From assembly GCF_014274685.1 (NCBI RefSeq), contig NZ_CP060393.1:2291501-2355500 (forward strand): a stretch of 64,000 nucleotides of DNA, in the 5' to 3' direction. Positions 27,684 through 37,712 of this stretch are shown here, piece after piece. The translations under genes and the position numbers were made by a program. The notes beneath the pieces are model-generated. The model searched no databases. It saw only the letters and a program-made list of their open reading frames with translations, and was not told the origin of the DNA. Source of the DNA: Edaphobacter sp. 4G125 (GTDB taxonomy: Bacteria > Acidobacteriota > Terriglobia > Terriglobales > Acidobacteriaceae). Position 1 is the first letter of the stretch. The number at the start of each line of letters is the position of its first letter.

Positions 27684-27893
27684 TTAGCCTGAAATCTCAG
27701 GTTCGATAAGAGCTATATTTTCAAATCGCGTCCAGAAAGCTTGCGGGTTACCGCCTTCTGGACCGCCATGAAGAAATCCTTCATCATCAACAGAATCAAT
27801 CTCTACTGACTGGACAATCCCATCGGTGAATGTAATTCGAAGATGCTGGCCAATATTTGCATGAAGAACGTCTAGAATTTCGTTCCTCACCAT
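27684..27893 (-). CDS. Small conserved-looking protein of unknown function
   Basis: 69 residues ([24 protein letters not shown] ... [14 protein letters not shown]). The pattern suggests a small five-strand beta barrel, somewhat Sm- or KOW-like, but I do not recognise the family. It has a good AAGGTGG before the ATG and lies 63 bases upstream of uvrA on the same strand. No signal or membrane segment. Confidence 0.7.
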   Translation of the reverse strand: MVRNEILDVLHANIGQHLRITFTDGIVQSVEIDSVDDEGFLHGGPEGGNPQAFWTRFENIALIEPEISG

Positions 27894-27959
27894 TCGCCCA
27901 CCTTCAATCCTTTCGGTTCAAACATAATTCTGTTTAGGTTTAATAGTTGAATATTGATG

Positions 27960-28004
27960 AACCGCAGATCCTTCGACTCGGCTTTGCCTCGCTCAGGATG
28001 ACAC
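27960..28004 (+). repeat. ATCCTTCGACT hairpin repeat, copy 3
   Basis: Frame AACCGCAGATCCTTCGACT and GCTCAGGATGACAC with the short tip GGC-TTT-GCC. It abuts the stop codon of the mscS-family gene (stop at 28007-28005) on the other strand. Confidence 0.8.
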
Positions 28005-29795
28005 TCAACCGTCTTGTGCAGTTTCCCGGTTCGAACCTTTCTGCATGAGGTCCAAAATTGTTTCGAAGAGCTGGTTGCGTTTTTCGAGCCTTAGGCCGGC
28101 GCGGGTGATATAGCGGACGACGATATCGACTCCTGTACCGGCGGGGCGGAGATTGACTGACGGCATGGCACTGAACTGAGGCGAGCCTTCTTCGTGGGTG
28201 ACGCGCTTCCATTCGGATTCGGCCATTTTGGCGTCGGTTTGGGTGGCCTCGACGGTTGCCTCATAGATCTTTTCGATGAGGGGATGGATTTCGGCTGTAG
28301 ACGGGATGTTGACCTTGACCTCGTCCCACATCCACTGACCCACGGTAGAGAAGTTGAAGTACTTACCCCGGATCGCGTAACCGTTGAGGAATGAGACACG
28401 GCGGCCGGTGGGATGGCCGTTCGCGGTCCAGTTGCCGGTTTCGAGAAGCCAGGTACGGAAGATGCCGAGCTCGACGACCTCGCCTCCGACGCCGTTAATC
28501 TCGACCCAATCGCGGACACGGATGCCGTTGGGACCCATGAGGACGAACCAGCCGCAAAAGGCCAGGATGAAGTCCTGGAAGACAACGGTGAGGCCTGCTG
28601 TGGCGAGGCCGAGGATGGTTGGGGTCTGTCGCGGTACGCCAAAGACAACGAGCAGAACGAGCAAGAGGCCGATAAGCTGCGTTCCCAGGTTGAGAACGGT
28701 CTGAAGGGTATGTTTCTGGCGGCGGTCGCGAAAGATTCTTTCGAGAGCAAGCTGCAGTGCCCAGCCAGCCAGGAGTGTGAGTACGCAGATAGCGGCAATG
28801 ATGGCCAGTGACTGGAGGAGAAGATGAATCACAATTCTGCGCTGAATCTCTACCTGTTTGCCCCATCGACCGTAAAGGGTGACGAGCTGTTGTTGCGCGT
28901 TGAGTCGATCTCCGAGAATGCTGAGGATGTTCTGTTGAGCAGCCATGCGCTGTAACTGTTCGATCCGCTCCGACCTGGATGGAGGAGCAGAGCTGGCGGA
29001 AGACTGCTTGCCATATTCAGATTGCAACCTTGTCTGATCGCCGGTGAGTGCAGCTACATCGGCATTGGCCAGTTGTTCGGCCTGAGTGATGAGTTGGCGG
29101 CGTTTGCTGAGCGAACGGAGAGCAGAGAGCTGACCGGCAAGAGTGGTGTATTGCTCCGCTGAGGCGACCGCGTTCTGTCCTTCGTCTCTCGATGCGGTGT
29201 CGCTCGCGTACTTTTTCATAGCAGCCTGTCGAGCAGTCAACTCCTGCTGAATCTTGCTGCGCTGGTCGCCGCTTTCTCGCGCTAGATTCTCGAGAGCGTC
29301 ATCGAGGCTGTTCTGATCGAGTCCAAGCTGAGCCTTAGCGATCTCGATGTCGCTGGCATTCGAAGAGGCATCTTCGGGCTTTGTTCCCGTGGTCAGGGAG
29401 GCGATGCGAGCCTGATCGTTCTTGAGGGTCTCTTGAAGTTGGTTTACTTTTTGTTGTAGCTCGAGCGCCCTGCCGGTGAGCTTAGGTTTTTCGAGGCTGG
29501 CCTGCCGAAGCGACTGGGAGAAGGCCTGATCGACCTCGTGGTCGGCGAGGCGCTCGGCCTCGCGAGCAAACTCCCTCTCTTCGGCGGACTGGGCGAGAGC
29601 GGAGAGGGTTGCTGCGGTTTGCCAGGGACGTTGATCGACGATTCCGCGCGCGACGTACTCTCCAGTCCAGTTGCCCTTTCTGGCCTGAAGGAAAGGAAGG
29701 TATTCCATGACACCACGAGTGAGAAAGACTCCGATGGAGGTGGCAGCCAGAATAGCCAGCATTATCAGGAGGGAGAGTTTACGAGCCCGAGCCAT
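28005..29795 (-). CDS. Large MscS-family mechanosensitive channel
   Basis: 596 residues. A first membrane segment (LSLLIMLAILAATSIGVFLTRG) is followed by a periplasmic, Gln/Glu/Ala-rich coiled-coil region of about 280 residues (LQQKVNQLQETLKNDQARIASL). Then come three more hydrophobic segments and the MscS pore and beta domain (GLATAGLTVVFQDFILAFCGWFVLMG, VRDWVEINGVGGEVVELGIFRTWL). The extra coiled coil resembles MscK/YbiO-type channels but is shorter. The ATG at 29795 has AAAGG seven bases upstream; a start at 29831 is less likely. It probably releases solutes under hypo-osmotic stress (family inference). Confidence 0.88.
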   Translation of the reverse strand: MARARKLSLLIMLAILAATSIGVFLTRGVMEYLPFLQARKGNWTGEYVARGIVDQRPWQTAATLSALAQSAEEREFAREAERLADHEVDQAFSQSLRQASLEKPKLTGRALELQQKVNQLQETLKNDQARIASLTTGTKPEDASSNASDIEIAKAQLGLDQNSLDDALENLARESGDQRSKIQQELTARQAAMKKYASDTASRDEGQNAVASAEQYTTLAGQLSALRSLSKRRQLITQAEQLANADVAALTGDQTRLQSEYGKQSSASSAPPSRSERIEQLQRMAAQQNILSILGDRLNAQQQLVTLYGRWGKQVEIQRRIVIHLLLQSLAIIAAICVLTLLAGWALQLALERIFRDRRQKHTLQTVLNLGTQLIGLLLVLLVVFGVPRQTPTILGLATAGLTVVFQDFILAFCGWFVLMGPNGIRVRDWVEINGVGGEVVELGIFRTWLLETGNWTANGHPTGRRVSFLNGYAIRGKYFNFSTVGQWMWDEVKVNIPSTAEIHPLIEKIYEATVEATQTDAKMAESEWKRVTHEEGSPQFSAMPSVNLRPAGTGVDIVVRYITRAGLRLEKRNQLFETILDLMQKGSNRETAQDG

Positions 29796-29889
29796 GCGTG
29801 CCTTTCGTTGGAAGAAGCTTATGCCATTCAATCATCAAATAGAGATGGAACGGTAGCTTTGGTCCGATGCAGATCGGGTTTGAATGAGG

Positions 29890-30789
29890 CTATGCTGTCT
29901 TTCGGTCCAGCGTCTCTCGATCCCATTTCGCTGAGTCTGCTGCGGCCGAATAGGCACTCTGGAAGAAATCCAGAAGAGCATCCTCGGGTGAGGATTGAAG
30001 GCGCACATCGTCGTAGCGGAAGAGGAACTCTCCCAGATTGCTATCCCATATCGCGGCGGCGGGTGATATTTTCTTTTCCGCCAGGCCTGCGGGTACAGGA
30101 GCGGCATAGCAGTAGAACGCTGCTGCTCCATAACCTCCATTTCCTGGCCAAAAACCAGCGGAGATCACTTCGTGGGAATAGGCCTCCCGTTGGATGGAGT
30201 CAGCTCCTTCACGAGGTGGCGCAGGACGACCTGAGAAGCGAGTCATCGCGAAGTCGAAGCTTCCCCAGAAGAAATGTGCAGGGCTGACCTTTCCTAAGAA
30301 TCCTGGAGTCCATGAGCGAAGTACTTTTTCTGTGTTGACCAAAACCTGCCAGAAACGGTGTGCATACTCCGGATCGTAGGAGTGGTGTTGGGTATCCAGA
30401 TCAAAGCGGATGGGGTTCTGAATCTCGACTGGCATCGGCCAGATCTTTACGGGGGCGCCAAGGGTATCCAGGCACCGCAGATATTCGTGATAAAAATCCG
30501 CTACTGAACGCGGCTTCAGGGCAAGAGTCTCGTTCTTTCCCGAGCTAAGCCGCATTCGCAGCTCATGGCTGAGGAAATCGAACTCGATGTCGAGGACATC
30601 GTCGCCGTAATCCATAGCAGATGTGGTCAAACCGCGCGCGGTTACATACAGGGGAACATTCCACCAGTGGTTCTGCAGAGGTGTAAGAGCCAGTCGCGTC
30701 TTGCCGACGATCTGGGTCCACATGTGCAGGGTTGCGGCCGTATCGGACCAGGCGTTCCACGGTAGTTCAGGCCACGTCGTGTTGCTCAT
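29890..30789 (-). CDS. DUF5996 family protein
   Basis: 299 residues matching the DUF5996 family: WPELPWNAWSDTAATLHMWTQIVGKTRLAL near the start, NHWWNVPLYVTARGLTTSAM, FLSHELRM and the central FFWGSFDFAMTRFSGRPAPP. Soluble, function unknown. The ATG at 30789 is preceded by GGGGGTGAT. It follows lspA on the same strand by 76 bases and could be on the ileS-lspA transcript. Confidence 0.87.
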   Translation of the reverse strand: MSNTTWPELPWNAWSDTAATLHMWTQIVGKTRLALTPLQNHWWNVPLYVTARGLTTSAMDYGDDVLDIEFDFLSHELRMRLSSGKNETLALKPRSVADFYHEYLRCLDTLGAPVKIWPMPVEIQNPIRFDLDTQHHSYDPEYAHRFWQVLVNTEKVLRSWTPGFLGKVSPAHFFWGSFDFAMTRFSGRPAPPREGADSIQREAYSHEVISAGFWPGNGGYGAAAFYCYAAPVPAGLAEKKISPAAAIWDSNLGEFLFRYDDVRLQSSPEDALLDFFQSAYSAAADSAKWDRETLDRKTA

Positions 30790-30865
30790 ATCACCCCCTG
30801 GTTGCTCGCGAAGAGCATACCACCAGTGACGAGGCATTGCAGTGTAGGAGGGGAACTGGGCAGAC

Positions 30866-31417
30866 TCAATTTTCCGGTTGTGGTCGGATGACCTCAATCA
30901 TGAGCAGGCAGGCTCCGATGACGATAGCGGAGTCGGCAAAGTTGAAATCGGGCCAGTGGTAAGGGCCGACATGAAAGCCAATGAAGTCGATGACGTAGTG
31001 GTAGACGACGCGGTCGTAGAGATTGCCGACGGCCCCTCCGAGGATGAGCGCGAGTGCAATGCACGTGAGGTTGAGGCATTTGCAGGTGCGGAGCAACAGG
31101 ACTCCCACGATGAGGACGGCCGCGATGGAGAAGAGGATAAGGCCGCGGCGCACTACGTCGGGGGAGGCAGTGTCGGCGAGGAAGCTAAAGGCCGCGCCGG
31201 TGTTGAGCACGTGGGTGATGTTCAGGATCCCGGGGATGACGGTGTGGGAGCGTCCTACGGGAAGATGGTGAACGATGAACTTCTTCGAGACGTGGTCGGC
31301 GATGGCGACGAAGGCAGAGAGCGCGAGCAGGAGAGGGAAGTAGAACCGTCGTCGATCCATGGACTGGCGCGGTTTGGGGTCGAACTCGGTGGGCGGATAC
31401 TCGTAGCGCTCTGGCAT
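30866..31417 (-). CDS. lspA: Lipoprotein signal peptidase (signal peptidase II)
   Basis: Inner-membrane aspartic protease that cleaves the signal peptide from diacylglyceryl prolipoproteins. It has four hydrophobic segments and the two catalytic-Asp motifs GGAVGNLYDRVVYHYVIDFI and FNFADSAIVIGA. 183 residues from 31417, or 164 from the internal ATG at 31360 (DRRRFYFPLLLA), which fits the family length better; the N-terminal extension is polar. It is downstream of ileS on the same strand, the classical ileS-lspA order. Confidence 0.95.
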   Translation of the reverse strand: MPERYEYPPTEFDPKPRQSMDRRRFYFPLLLALSAFVAIADHVSKKFIVHHLPVGRSHTVIPGILNITHVLNTGAAFSFLADTASPDVVRRGLILFSIAAVLIVGVLLLRTCKCLNLTCIALALILGGAVGNLYDRVVYHYVIDFIGFHVGPYHWPDFNFADSAIVIGACLLMIEVIRPQPEN

Positions 31418-31427
31418 CTGGTACCTC

Positions 31428-31484
31428 AGGGGCTAAAGCCCCTTTGATTTATTGCGATTCTTGCGGCACGGCTAAAGCCGTGCC
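31428..31484. repeat. Pair of CTAAAG hairpins between ileS and lspA
   Basis: Two hairpins with the same TAAA loop: GGGGC-TAAA-GCCCC at 31429-31442 followed by TTTGATTT, and GGCACGGC-TAAA-GCCGTGCC at 31465-31484. They look like members of a dispersed palindromic repeat family. The first could also act as a weak terminator on the plus strand. Confidence 0.75.
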
Positions 31485-31510
31485 CTTAAGCAAAACAACT
31501 TGTTGACGTT

Positions 31511-34453
31511 TTATGAAGCTGCATAAGGAGGATACCCGATTGCGTCAAGAGCATTGGCACAACGTTCGCAGACAGAAGGATAACGATGATCCTGCCCTAC
31601 ATCTTTGGTATAGCGCCAACAGCGTTCACATTTGGCCCCGTCGGCATTTATTGCTTGCACAGAGAACGTTTCCTTCGTCGCTGTTCCCACAACTGAATTC
31701 GTGTGAACAAGGCCAACGTCGGAAGTTCCGAAGAGCTCTGGAAGAATGCGCTCGTACCGGAGCGCAAGCTGATAGAGCGGGTCTTGCTCTGTTGCGGAAG
31801 ATATCCAGCTAAGGACTACGCGAGCCTCTGCTGACTTTCCGATTAACTTTGCCGCTCTTTGATCTTCTAAGACTTTTAGAACGATATCTCGCAAGCTAAG
31901 AAGCTGGTTCCAATCTCCTAGAATTTCATTGGTATTAGTGGGAGCGATCTCGGCAGTATCGGGGAAGAGCGCGAGGTGCACGCTCGGCTCGCGGCCTTCG
32001 ACGGCGGGTAGTGATTGCCAGACCTCATCGGCAGTGAAACTGAGGATGGGGGCTACGATGCGTGCGAGGGCATCGGTGATCTTGTAGATCGCAGTTTGGG
32101 CAGAACGTCGTGCAGGGTGGTTCGGAGCGAAGGTGTAGAGGCGGTCTTTGAGCACGTCGAGGTAGAGAGCGCTCAGCTCAGAGTTCGCGAACTCGTTGAG
32201 CAGGTGGTAGACGCGGTGAAACTCGAACTCGGCATATGCTTTGCGAGCCTTGTCGACGAACTCCGCCGTGCGTGCAAGGATGTACTGATCGATAGGCTCC
32301 AGCTTCGCGAAATCCTGCACAGCATCGGTGGCCGGGTTGAAGTCGTGCAGGTTGCCGAGCATGAACCGGAAGGTGTTGCGGAGCTTGCGGTAGATCTCCT
32401 CGGCAAGGCGCTTGAGCAGAGGCAGGCTGGCGACGACGTCTTCACGGAAGTCGACTGAAGCGACCCAGAGGCGGACGATGTCACCGCCAAGCTGATTCAT
32501 CACCTCGACGGGATCGATAAAGTTGCCGAGAGACTTGGAGAGGGCGCGGCCCTTTTCGTCCAGCGTCCAACCATAGGTAGCGACGGTCTTGAAGGGCGCA
32601 CGGTTGTGCAGGCCGATGGAGCAGAGCAGTGAGGACATGAACCAGCCGCGGTGCTGGTCGCCGCCTTCGGCGTAGAGGTCGGCGCGGGGATCGGGGTCTC
32701 CGGGCTTCTGCTGGACGTCGGGGTCGACGTCCATGACAGCGTGGCAACTTGCTCCGGATTCGAACCAGACATCGAGGATGTCCATTTCTTTGCGGAACTC
32801 GGTGTGGCCGCAGGAACAGGCTGTGCCGGAGGGCAGAAGCTGCTCGGCGGGATGGACGTACCAGGCGTCGGCGGATTCGCACATGAAGAGCTGGACGATG
32901 CTCTTATTGACTGCCGGAGTATTGAGAGGCTCGCCGCACTTGCGACAGAGGAAGACCGCGATGGGGACACCCCAGATGCGCTGGCGCGAGATGCACCAGT
33001 CGGGCCGGGTGGCGACCATATTGGAGATGCGCTCCTTGCCCCAGCCAGGGTCCCAGGTAACGCGATCGATCTCCTGCAATGCACGCTCGCGGAAGGTGAT
33101 TTCTTCTCCGGTGGGTGTGGACATCTTCTTGTCCATCTCGATGAACCACTGCTCGGTGGCGCGGACGATGACGGGATTGTGACAGCGCCAGCAGTGTGGG
33201 TAGGAGTGCTCAAGCTGCCCGGCGGCAAGTAGTGCGCCTTTCTCCTTTAGCAGCTCGATGACGACCGGATTGGACTTGAAGACGGTAAGTCCTTCGTAGG
33301 GTTTGCCATCGGTGTTGGACTGGCGGCCAGCGTCATCGACGAACTGCACGGGGGTGAGGTTGTAGCGCACGCCAGTGGCGAAGTCGTCGACGCCGTGAGC
33401 AGGCGAAGTGTGGACGGCGCCGGTGCCTTGCTCTGCGGTGACGTAGGAGGCCAGCGTACCAAGGATGGTTCGATCGAGGAACGGATGCTGGAAGGTGACG
33501 CGGTCAAGCATCTCGCCTTTGAAGCGGGCGATCTCAGTCGTTTCCGTGAGGTTGCAGGCGGCTTTGACGGAGGCGGCGAGCGCCTCAGCGACGATGTAGA
33601 CGTTACCGGCAGAGTTACGCAGAGCGACGTACTCCATCTCCGGATTGAAGGCGACGGCCTGCGATGCAGGAAGCGTCCAGGGCGTAGTGGTCCAGATGAT
33701 GGTGTAGACCGGTTGTCCTGCCAATGCAGGGTCGATTGCCGCAGGGTCGCTGGTCAGCTTGTAAAGGACGTAAACGGAGGGCGAAGTGTGCTGCTCGTAT
33801 TCGACCTCGGCTTCGGCAAGTGCGGTGCGGTCGTGGAAGCACCAGTAGACAGGCTTGAGTCCCTTGTAGACGAATCCTTTTTCGAAGAAGTCGTAGAAGG
33901 TCTCAAGAATGCGCGCCTCGTAATCGGCATCCATCGTGGCATAAGGCGTAAACCAACGGCCAAAGATACCCATGCGGATAAACTGCGAGCGCTGCAGATC
34001 GAGATACTTCTGGGCATACTCGCGGCAGGCACGGCGGACCTGAATAGGGTCCATCTCGAGCTTCTTGCGACCAAGTTGCTCGTCCACCTTGATCTCGATG
34101 GGCAGGCCGTGGCAATCCCAGCCCGGGACATAGGGAGCGTCGAAGCCAGCCATGGTCCGGGTCTTGACGACGAAGTCCTTGAGCGTCTTGTTGAGAGCAT
34201 GGCCTAAGTGGATGGCTCCATTGGCGTAGGGCGGGCCGTCATGCAGAATGTAGCGGGGAGCGCCGGCACGGGCGGCACGAATCTTCGCATAGAGGTCCTG
34301 CTGCTTCCAGGTCTCGAGACGGATCGGCTCGTTGATCGGGAGGTTTGCCTTCATAGAGAAGGCGGTCTGGGGCAGGTTCAGGGTCGACTTCAGGGGCTTG
34401 GCCTGAGGCTCGGACTGGGAGGCTTCGGGCTTGGTTGCAGTTACATCCGGCAT
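31511..34453 (-). CDS. ileS: Isoleucyl-tRNA synthetase
   Basis: Class I aminoacyl-tRNA synthetase, 980 residues. It has the HIGH-type motif GAIHLGHALNK near residue 83, the KMSKS-type motif GRALSKSLGN, and a C-terminal zinc finger (CERCWRYTKDVG, CERCANAL) as in eubacterial-type IleRS. The N-terminal 35 residues (Glu/Lys/Pro-rich) are an extension not essential to the fold. The ATG at 34453 is used; the longer frame to 34606 runs through the promoter region. lspA follows downstream. Confidence 0.97.
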   Translation of the reverse strand: MPDVTATKPEASQSEPQAKPLKSTLNLPQTAFSMKANLPINEPIRLETWKQQDLYAKIRAARAGAPRYILHDGPPYANGAIHLGHALNKTLKDFVVKTRTMAGFDAPYVPGWDCHGLPIEIKVDEQLGRKKLEMDPIQVRRACREYAQKYLDLQRSQFIRMGIFGRWFTPYATMDADYEARILETFYDFFEKGFVYKGLKPVYWCFHDRTALAEAEVEYEQHTSPSVYVLYKLTSDPAAIDPALAGQPVYTIIWTTTPWTLPASQAVAFNPEMEYVALRNSAGNVYIVAEALAASVKAACNLTETTEIARFKGEMLDRVTFQHPFLDRTILGTLASYVTAEQGTGAVHTSPAHGVDDFATGVRYNLTPVQFVDDAGRQSNTDGKPYEGLTVFKSNPVVIELLKEKGALLAAGQLEHSYPHCWRCHNPVIVRATEQWFIEMDKKMSTPTGEEITFRERALQEIDRVTWDPGWGKERISNMVATRPDWCISRQRIWGVPIAVFLCRKCGEPLNTPAVNKSIVQLFMCESADAWYVHPAEQLLPSGTACSCGHTEFRKEMDILDVWFESGASCHAVMDVDPDVQQKPGDPDPRADLYAEGGDQHRGWFMSSLLCSIGLHNRAPFKTVATYGWTLDEKGRALSKSLGNFIDPVEVMNQLGGDIVRLWVASVDFREDVVASLPLLKRLAEEIYRKLRNTFRFMLGNLHDFNPATDAVQDFAKLEPIDQYILARTAEFVDKARKAYAEFEFHRVYHLLNEFANSELSALYLDVLKDRLYTFAPNHPARRSAQTAIYKITDALARIVAPILSFTADEVWQSLPAVEGREPSVHLALFPDTAEIAPTNTNEILGDWNQLLSLRDIVLKVLEDQRAAKLIGKSAEARVVLSWISSATEQDPLYQLALRYERILPELFGTSDVGLVHTNSVVGTATKETFSVQAINADGAKCERCWRYTKDVGQDHRYPSVCERCANALDAIGYPPYAAS

Positions 34454-34789
34454 TGCTTCTTTATGCTCGCTTTTCAAGGAGTAAGCCAAAGGTCTATTGT
34501 ATCCGGGGTTATAGCCGTCGCGCAGGAACTGCACCTCGACGGTTCTGAAGAATATAACGGTATCCAACAGAAAAAGAGAGACAATCCGGGGGAAGGTTAC
34601 GTCCAATCAGACGAGCATCACGGGGCGAATCTTTGTAGAATGATTCCGGAGCCAGTTGCCCTGCCTTCGCGGTACAAATGAGAATGAGTCGGCGGAGACC
34701 GACAGCAATGAATGGGAGACGGATGATTTCCCCAGGAAACCGGCGGCAGGAGGGACCAGCCCTCGCCGTCGTTGAGGCAAAGCAGCTTA
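34454..34789. other. Divergent promoter region between ileS and tonB
   Basis: 336 bases without a gene. I see no T-box or other known riboswitch. Two small hairpins precede tonB: GTCGG-CGGAGA-CCGAC near 34687-34702, and a GAGGG/CCCTC stem flanked by GGCG and CGCC near 34730-34770. They may affect the tonB leader, but support is weak. Confidence 0.4.
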
Positions 34790-35872
34790 ATGGCGAATAC
34801 TTGGTTGAATACACCGGACGATAATTCCAGGGATGAGGCAGTTACGACGCTGCCTCCAGCGGTCGAAGCCCCGAAGCTGAACGAAGAGACGGAAGGGTCG
34901 ATGTGGGCATCGCTCGTGTCGAATCTTCGCGATGTTTTTACCCCTGTGAAGCAGACTCCCCTGATGTTGGAGTCAAAGCCGGTTGATAGCGATCTGATTA
35001 TTGAGCAGGAAGGCGTCTTCACCTCCCTGAAGAACAGCATCCGCGATGTCTTTTTTCCGCAGAAGTTACCTCCGCTGGTGCTGGAATCCAAACCGATTGC
35101 GGTTCCCGATCTTCTGAAGACGAAGCAGAACCCTGCTGCTACAGGTTCTGCAATCGCTATCTACGCTCTTCTCTTCCTGCTGTTTGCGTGGCTGCTCCAC
35201 AAGAAGGTTCCGTTCGCGGCCCCGGTGAAGCAGCCTGAGCTGACGAACGTTTCCATCCCTCCGATGGCACCCATGAAAGCCCAGTCGATGGGCGGTGGTG
35301 GCGGACAGCGTGGGCCGACTCCAGTGACGAAAGGATCGCCACCGAAGTTTGCCGAACAGCAGATCGTCCCGCCGAAAGCTCCGCCGTTGCAGGAGCCGAA
35401 GATCAAGATTGACCCGACGGTGGAGGTCCAGAAGGATGTCCACATGGCCACTAATCTTCCGAACTTTGGCTTACCAAACTCTCCGCTTGCTGGAGTTTCG
35501 ATGGGCAATGGTTCTGGCACGGGATTGGGCTCAGGCAATGGTTCGGGTATCGGTCCGGGTTCAGGCGGCAACATGGGCGGCGGCCCGAGGCGAATCGGCG
35601 GCGGCGTCTCTGCACCCCAGCTGATTTATTCGGTCGAACCGGAGTTTTCCGAAGAGGCCCGCAAGGCCAAAGTCGCCGGTAATGTACTGGTGAACCTGTG
35701 GGTCGACACCAATGGCCTGCCCAGCCATGTACGCGTCATTCGCGGTGTGGGCATGGGGCTGGATGAAAAAGCAGTTGAAGCGGTGAAGCAGTATCGCTTC
35801 AAGCCAGCGATGGAGAATGGAAAACCGGTTCTGGTAGAGCTGAACGTCGAGGTCAACTTCCAGATCTTCTAG
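34790..35872 (+). CDS. Energy transducer TonB family protein
   Basis: 360 residues. The cytoplasmic N-terminus (about 118 residues) contains a duplicated motif: SLVSNLRDVFTP...PLMLESKPV at 41-65 and SLKNSIRDVFFP...PLVLESKPI at 79-103. One membrane segment follows (IAIYALLFLLFAWLLHKK, about 120-138). Then come a Pro-rich linker, a Gly/Ser-rich stretch (GNGSGTGLGSGNGSG), and the TonB C-terminal domain with YSVEPEFSEEARKAKVAGNVLVNLWVD and YRFKPAMENGKPV. It transmits proton-motive force to outer-membrane receptors, or forms a related envelope device. The long cytoplasmic part is unusual; classical TonB has almost none. Confidence 0.88.
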   Translation: MANTWLNTPDDNSRDEAVTTLPPAVEAPKLNEETEGSMWASLVSNLRDVFTPVKQTPLMLESKPVDSDLIIEQEGVFTSLKNSIRDVFFPQKLPPLVLESKPIAVPDLLKTKQNPAATGSAIAIYALLFLLFAWLLHKKVPFAAPVKQPELTNVSIPPMAPMKAQSMGGGGGQRGPTPVTKGSPPKFAEQQIVPPKAPPLQEPKIKIDPTVEVQKDVHMATNLPNFGLPNSPLAGVSMGNGSGTGLGSGNGSGIGPGSGGNMGGGPRRIGGGVSAPQLIYSVEPEFSEEARKAKVAGNVLVNLWVDTNGLPSHVRVIRGVGMGLDEKAVEAVKQYRFKPAMENGKPVLVELNVEVNFQIF

Positions 35873-35909
35873 AACAATGTCTAATGCCCAGGCGATAAGG
35901 GTAAACAGG

Positions 35910-35937
35910 AAGGGCTTGTCTAAACAGACAAGCCCTT
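35910..35937. terminator. Bidirectional terminator between tonB and the chemoreceptor
   Basis: A perfect 12-bp stem, AAGGGCTTGTCT and AGACAAGCCCTT around loop AAAC, between two convergent genes and followed by a pyrimidine-rich tail. Confidence 0.9.
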
Positions 35938-35945
35938 CAACCTTT

Positions 35946-37658
35946 CTATGCTGCTCGCGAAGCCGCGGGAACGGAGTGGGGAATGGTCTCGATGGACCGG
36001 CCCAATTTCATACTGTGAGATTGCAACTGGAAGCGATCCACCTGTTCCTCGAGCATGACGGTGGTGCTGCGTAGCGATTCGATTCCGGAAGCCGTGGTTG
36101 CCATCCCGGCAAGGTTCTCGTTGCTGAGCGAGTGGATCGCGTCGAGGCTGGCCGAGGACTGATCTGCTGCCGCAGCCTGCTGTGAAGCGGCGATCGCAAT
36201 CTGAGTGATCATCTTATCGACACGCTCGGCCATGCCGATGATGCGTTCCAGAGCCTCACCAGCCTGGTTCGTAGTGACAACGCCTTGCTGCACGGTGCCG
36301 GTGCCGCTCTCCATGCTGGAGATGGCAACGCGAGTACGGTCCTGGATCTCCTGGATCATGGTTGCGATCTCGCCTGTCGCCTGAGCGGTCGATTCCGCCA
36401 GACGCCGGACCTCACCGGCAACGACGGCGAAGCCGCGACCGTGGTCGCCCGCGCGTGCAGCCTCAATAGCGGCATTAAGCGCGAGCAGGTTGGTCTTGCG
36501 AGCGATCTCGTCAATGACCGTAACGATCTGCGAGATGCGCTTGGAGTCCTCGCCCAACAGCCCGACAGTCGCAGAAGTTTCCGTGACAGCCGTAGCGATG
36601 GAGTGCATGGAGCCGAGCACCTGCTTAACGATGTCTCCACCTTCACGGGCAGTCTGAGCTGCATTGCGGGCCGTCTCTGCGGCTGATTGCGTGTGCCGCG
36701 AAACCTCAGCGATGGAGGCCGACATCTCCTGCATGGCAGTGGCCGCCTGCTGGGTCTGCTGGCTCTGCTGGTCGATACGGCGATGAATTTGATCGGATGC
36801 GGTACGCATAGAGGCGGTGCTTCCGGTCAGAGAGCTTGCCGTTTGTACCACGGTGCCGATGATCGAGCTCAGATTCGATTGCATCTTCTGCATGGCCTTG
36901 GCCAACGTCCCGATCTGGTCATTTCCGTACAGGTGGTTGAGCTCGTTTCCGGTCAGGTTGCCCTCAGCGATTGCATCGGCGCGTTCGGCGACGAGATCGA
37001 TAGAGCGAGTGATGCGACGGGAGAGAACGAAGGAGATGACTCCGCCGACGATAGCGCCGATCAGCGTTGCAATCCAGAGCGTCCATAGGGTGGAGCTGTT
37101 CGCCCTCTGAAGCTCGGTGATCTCAAGATTGGCCTGCTCCATTTGCGAGTCACCAAGATCGCCACTTAATGCGAAGAGAGATTTCTCCAGAGGAAGAATC
37201 TGGTTCTGAAAGACGTCGTATGCCTGGGCAGTTCCTTGAGAGGTCTTGGATTCATTCAGCTGTTCAACCTTCTCCTCCAGGGATTTCAGGGTCGTGAACC
37301 CAGTCTCGATCTCGCGAATCCGTGTGGCGTCGTATCCCAGGTTGCCCTGTGCGACGTACTGGCGGAGTTTGGCCATGGATTCTTCCGCCTGAACGAGATA
37401 TTGCTGACGCCCGCGGCGAAAGGCGGCGGAAGAGGCTGGATCGATGCCGAAGAGCATGTAGGACTCCAACGCATGAACGCTATAGAGCATTCTGACCCTC
37501 AGGTCGCGCGTCGTGGCATTGATGGGAATATGTTGTGTGGTCGCGCTGGTGGCCAGCCGATTGGCCTCCCGGATACGCGTGGTTGCCGTAAAGGCGCTAA
37601 GGAGCATCGCCAGGATCAGAGCTCCTGTCGCAAGGCCGAGCTTGTGTTCAAGTTTCAT
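35946..37658 (-). CDS. Methyl-accepting chemotaxis protein
   Basis: 570 residues. TM1 ([21 protein letters not shown]), a periplasmic four-helix-bundle-type sensor (about 32-180), TM2 ([23 protein letters not shown]), HAMP (about 210-265, [14 protein letters not shown]) and a cytoplasmic signalling domain with the hairpin tip [39 protein letters not shown]. The tip is the conserved CheA/CheW contact. There is no C-terminal CheR pentapeptide. The upstream gene on the same strand, 54 bases away, is a small exported TonB-C protein. No che genes are in the window. Confidence 0.93.
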   Translation of the reverse strand: MKLEHKLGLATGALILAMLLSAFTATTRIREANRLATSATTQHIPINATTRDLRVRMLYSVHALESYMLFGIDPASSAAFRRGRQQYLVQAEESMAKLRQYVAQGNLGYDATRIREIETGFTTLKSLEEKVEQLNESKTSQGTAQAYDVFQNQILPLEKSLFALSGDLGDSQMEQANLEITELQRANSSTLWTLWIATLIGAIVGGVISFVLSRRITRSIDLVAERADAIAEGNLTGNELNHLYGNDQIGTLAKAMQKMQSNLSSIIGTVVQTASSLTGSTASMRTASDQIHRRIDQQSQQTQQAATAMQEMSASIAEVSRHTQSAAETARNAAQTAREGGDIVKQVLGSMHSIATAVTETSATVGLLGEDSKRISQIVTVIDEIARKTNLLALNAAIEAARAGDHGRGFAVVAGEVRRLAESTAQATGEIATMIQEIQDRTRVAISSMESGTGTVQQGVVTTNQAGEALERIIGMAERVDKMITQIAIAASQQAAAADQSSASLDAIHSLSNENLAGMATTASGIESLRSTTVMLEEQVDRFQLQSHSMKLGRSIETIPHSVPAASRAA

Positions 37659-37712
37659 AGTCTTCCTGTCGCTGAGTGAGATGTGAGCGGGCGTGTCTTT
37701 TTTGGTACAGAA

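Noticed and set aside
34454..34606. T-box riboswitch upstream of ileS
   Set aside because: No T-box consensus (such as the AGGGTGGNACCGCG core) is visible in the leader.
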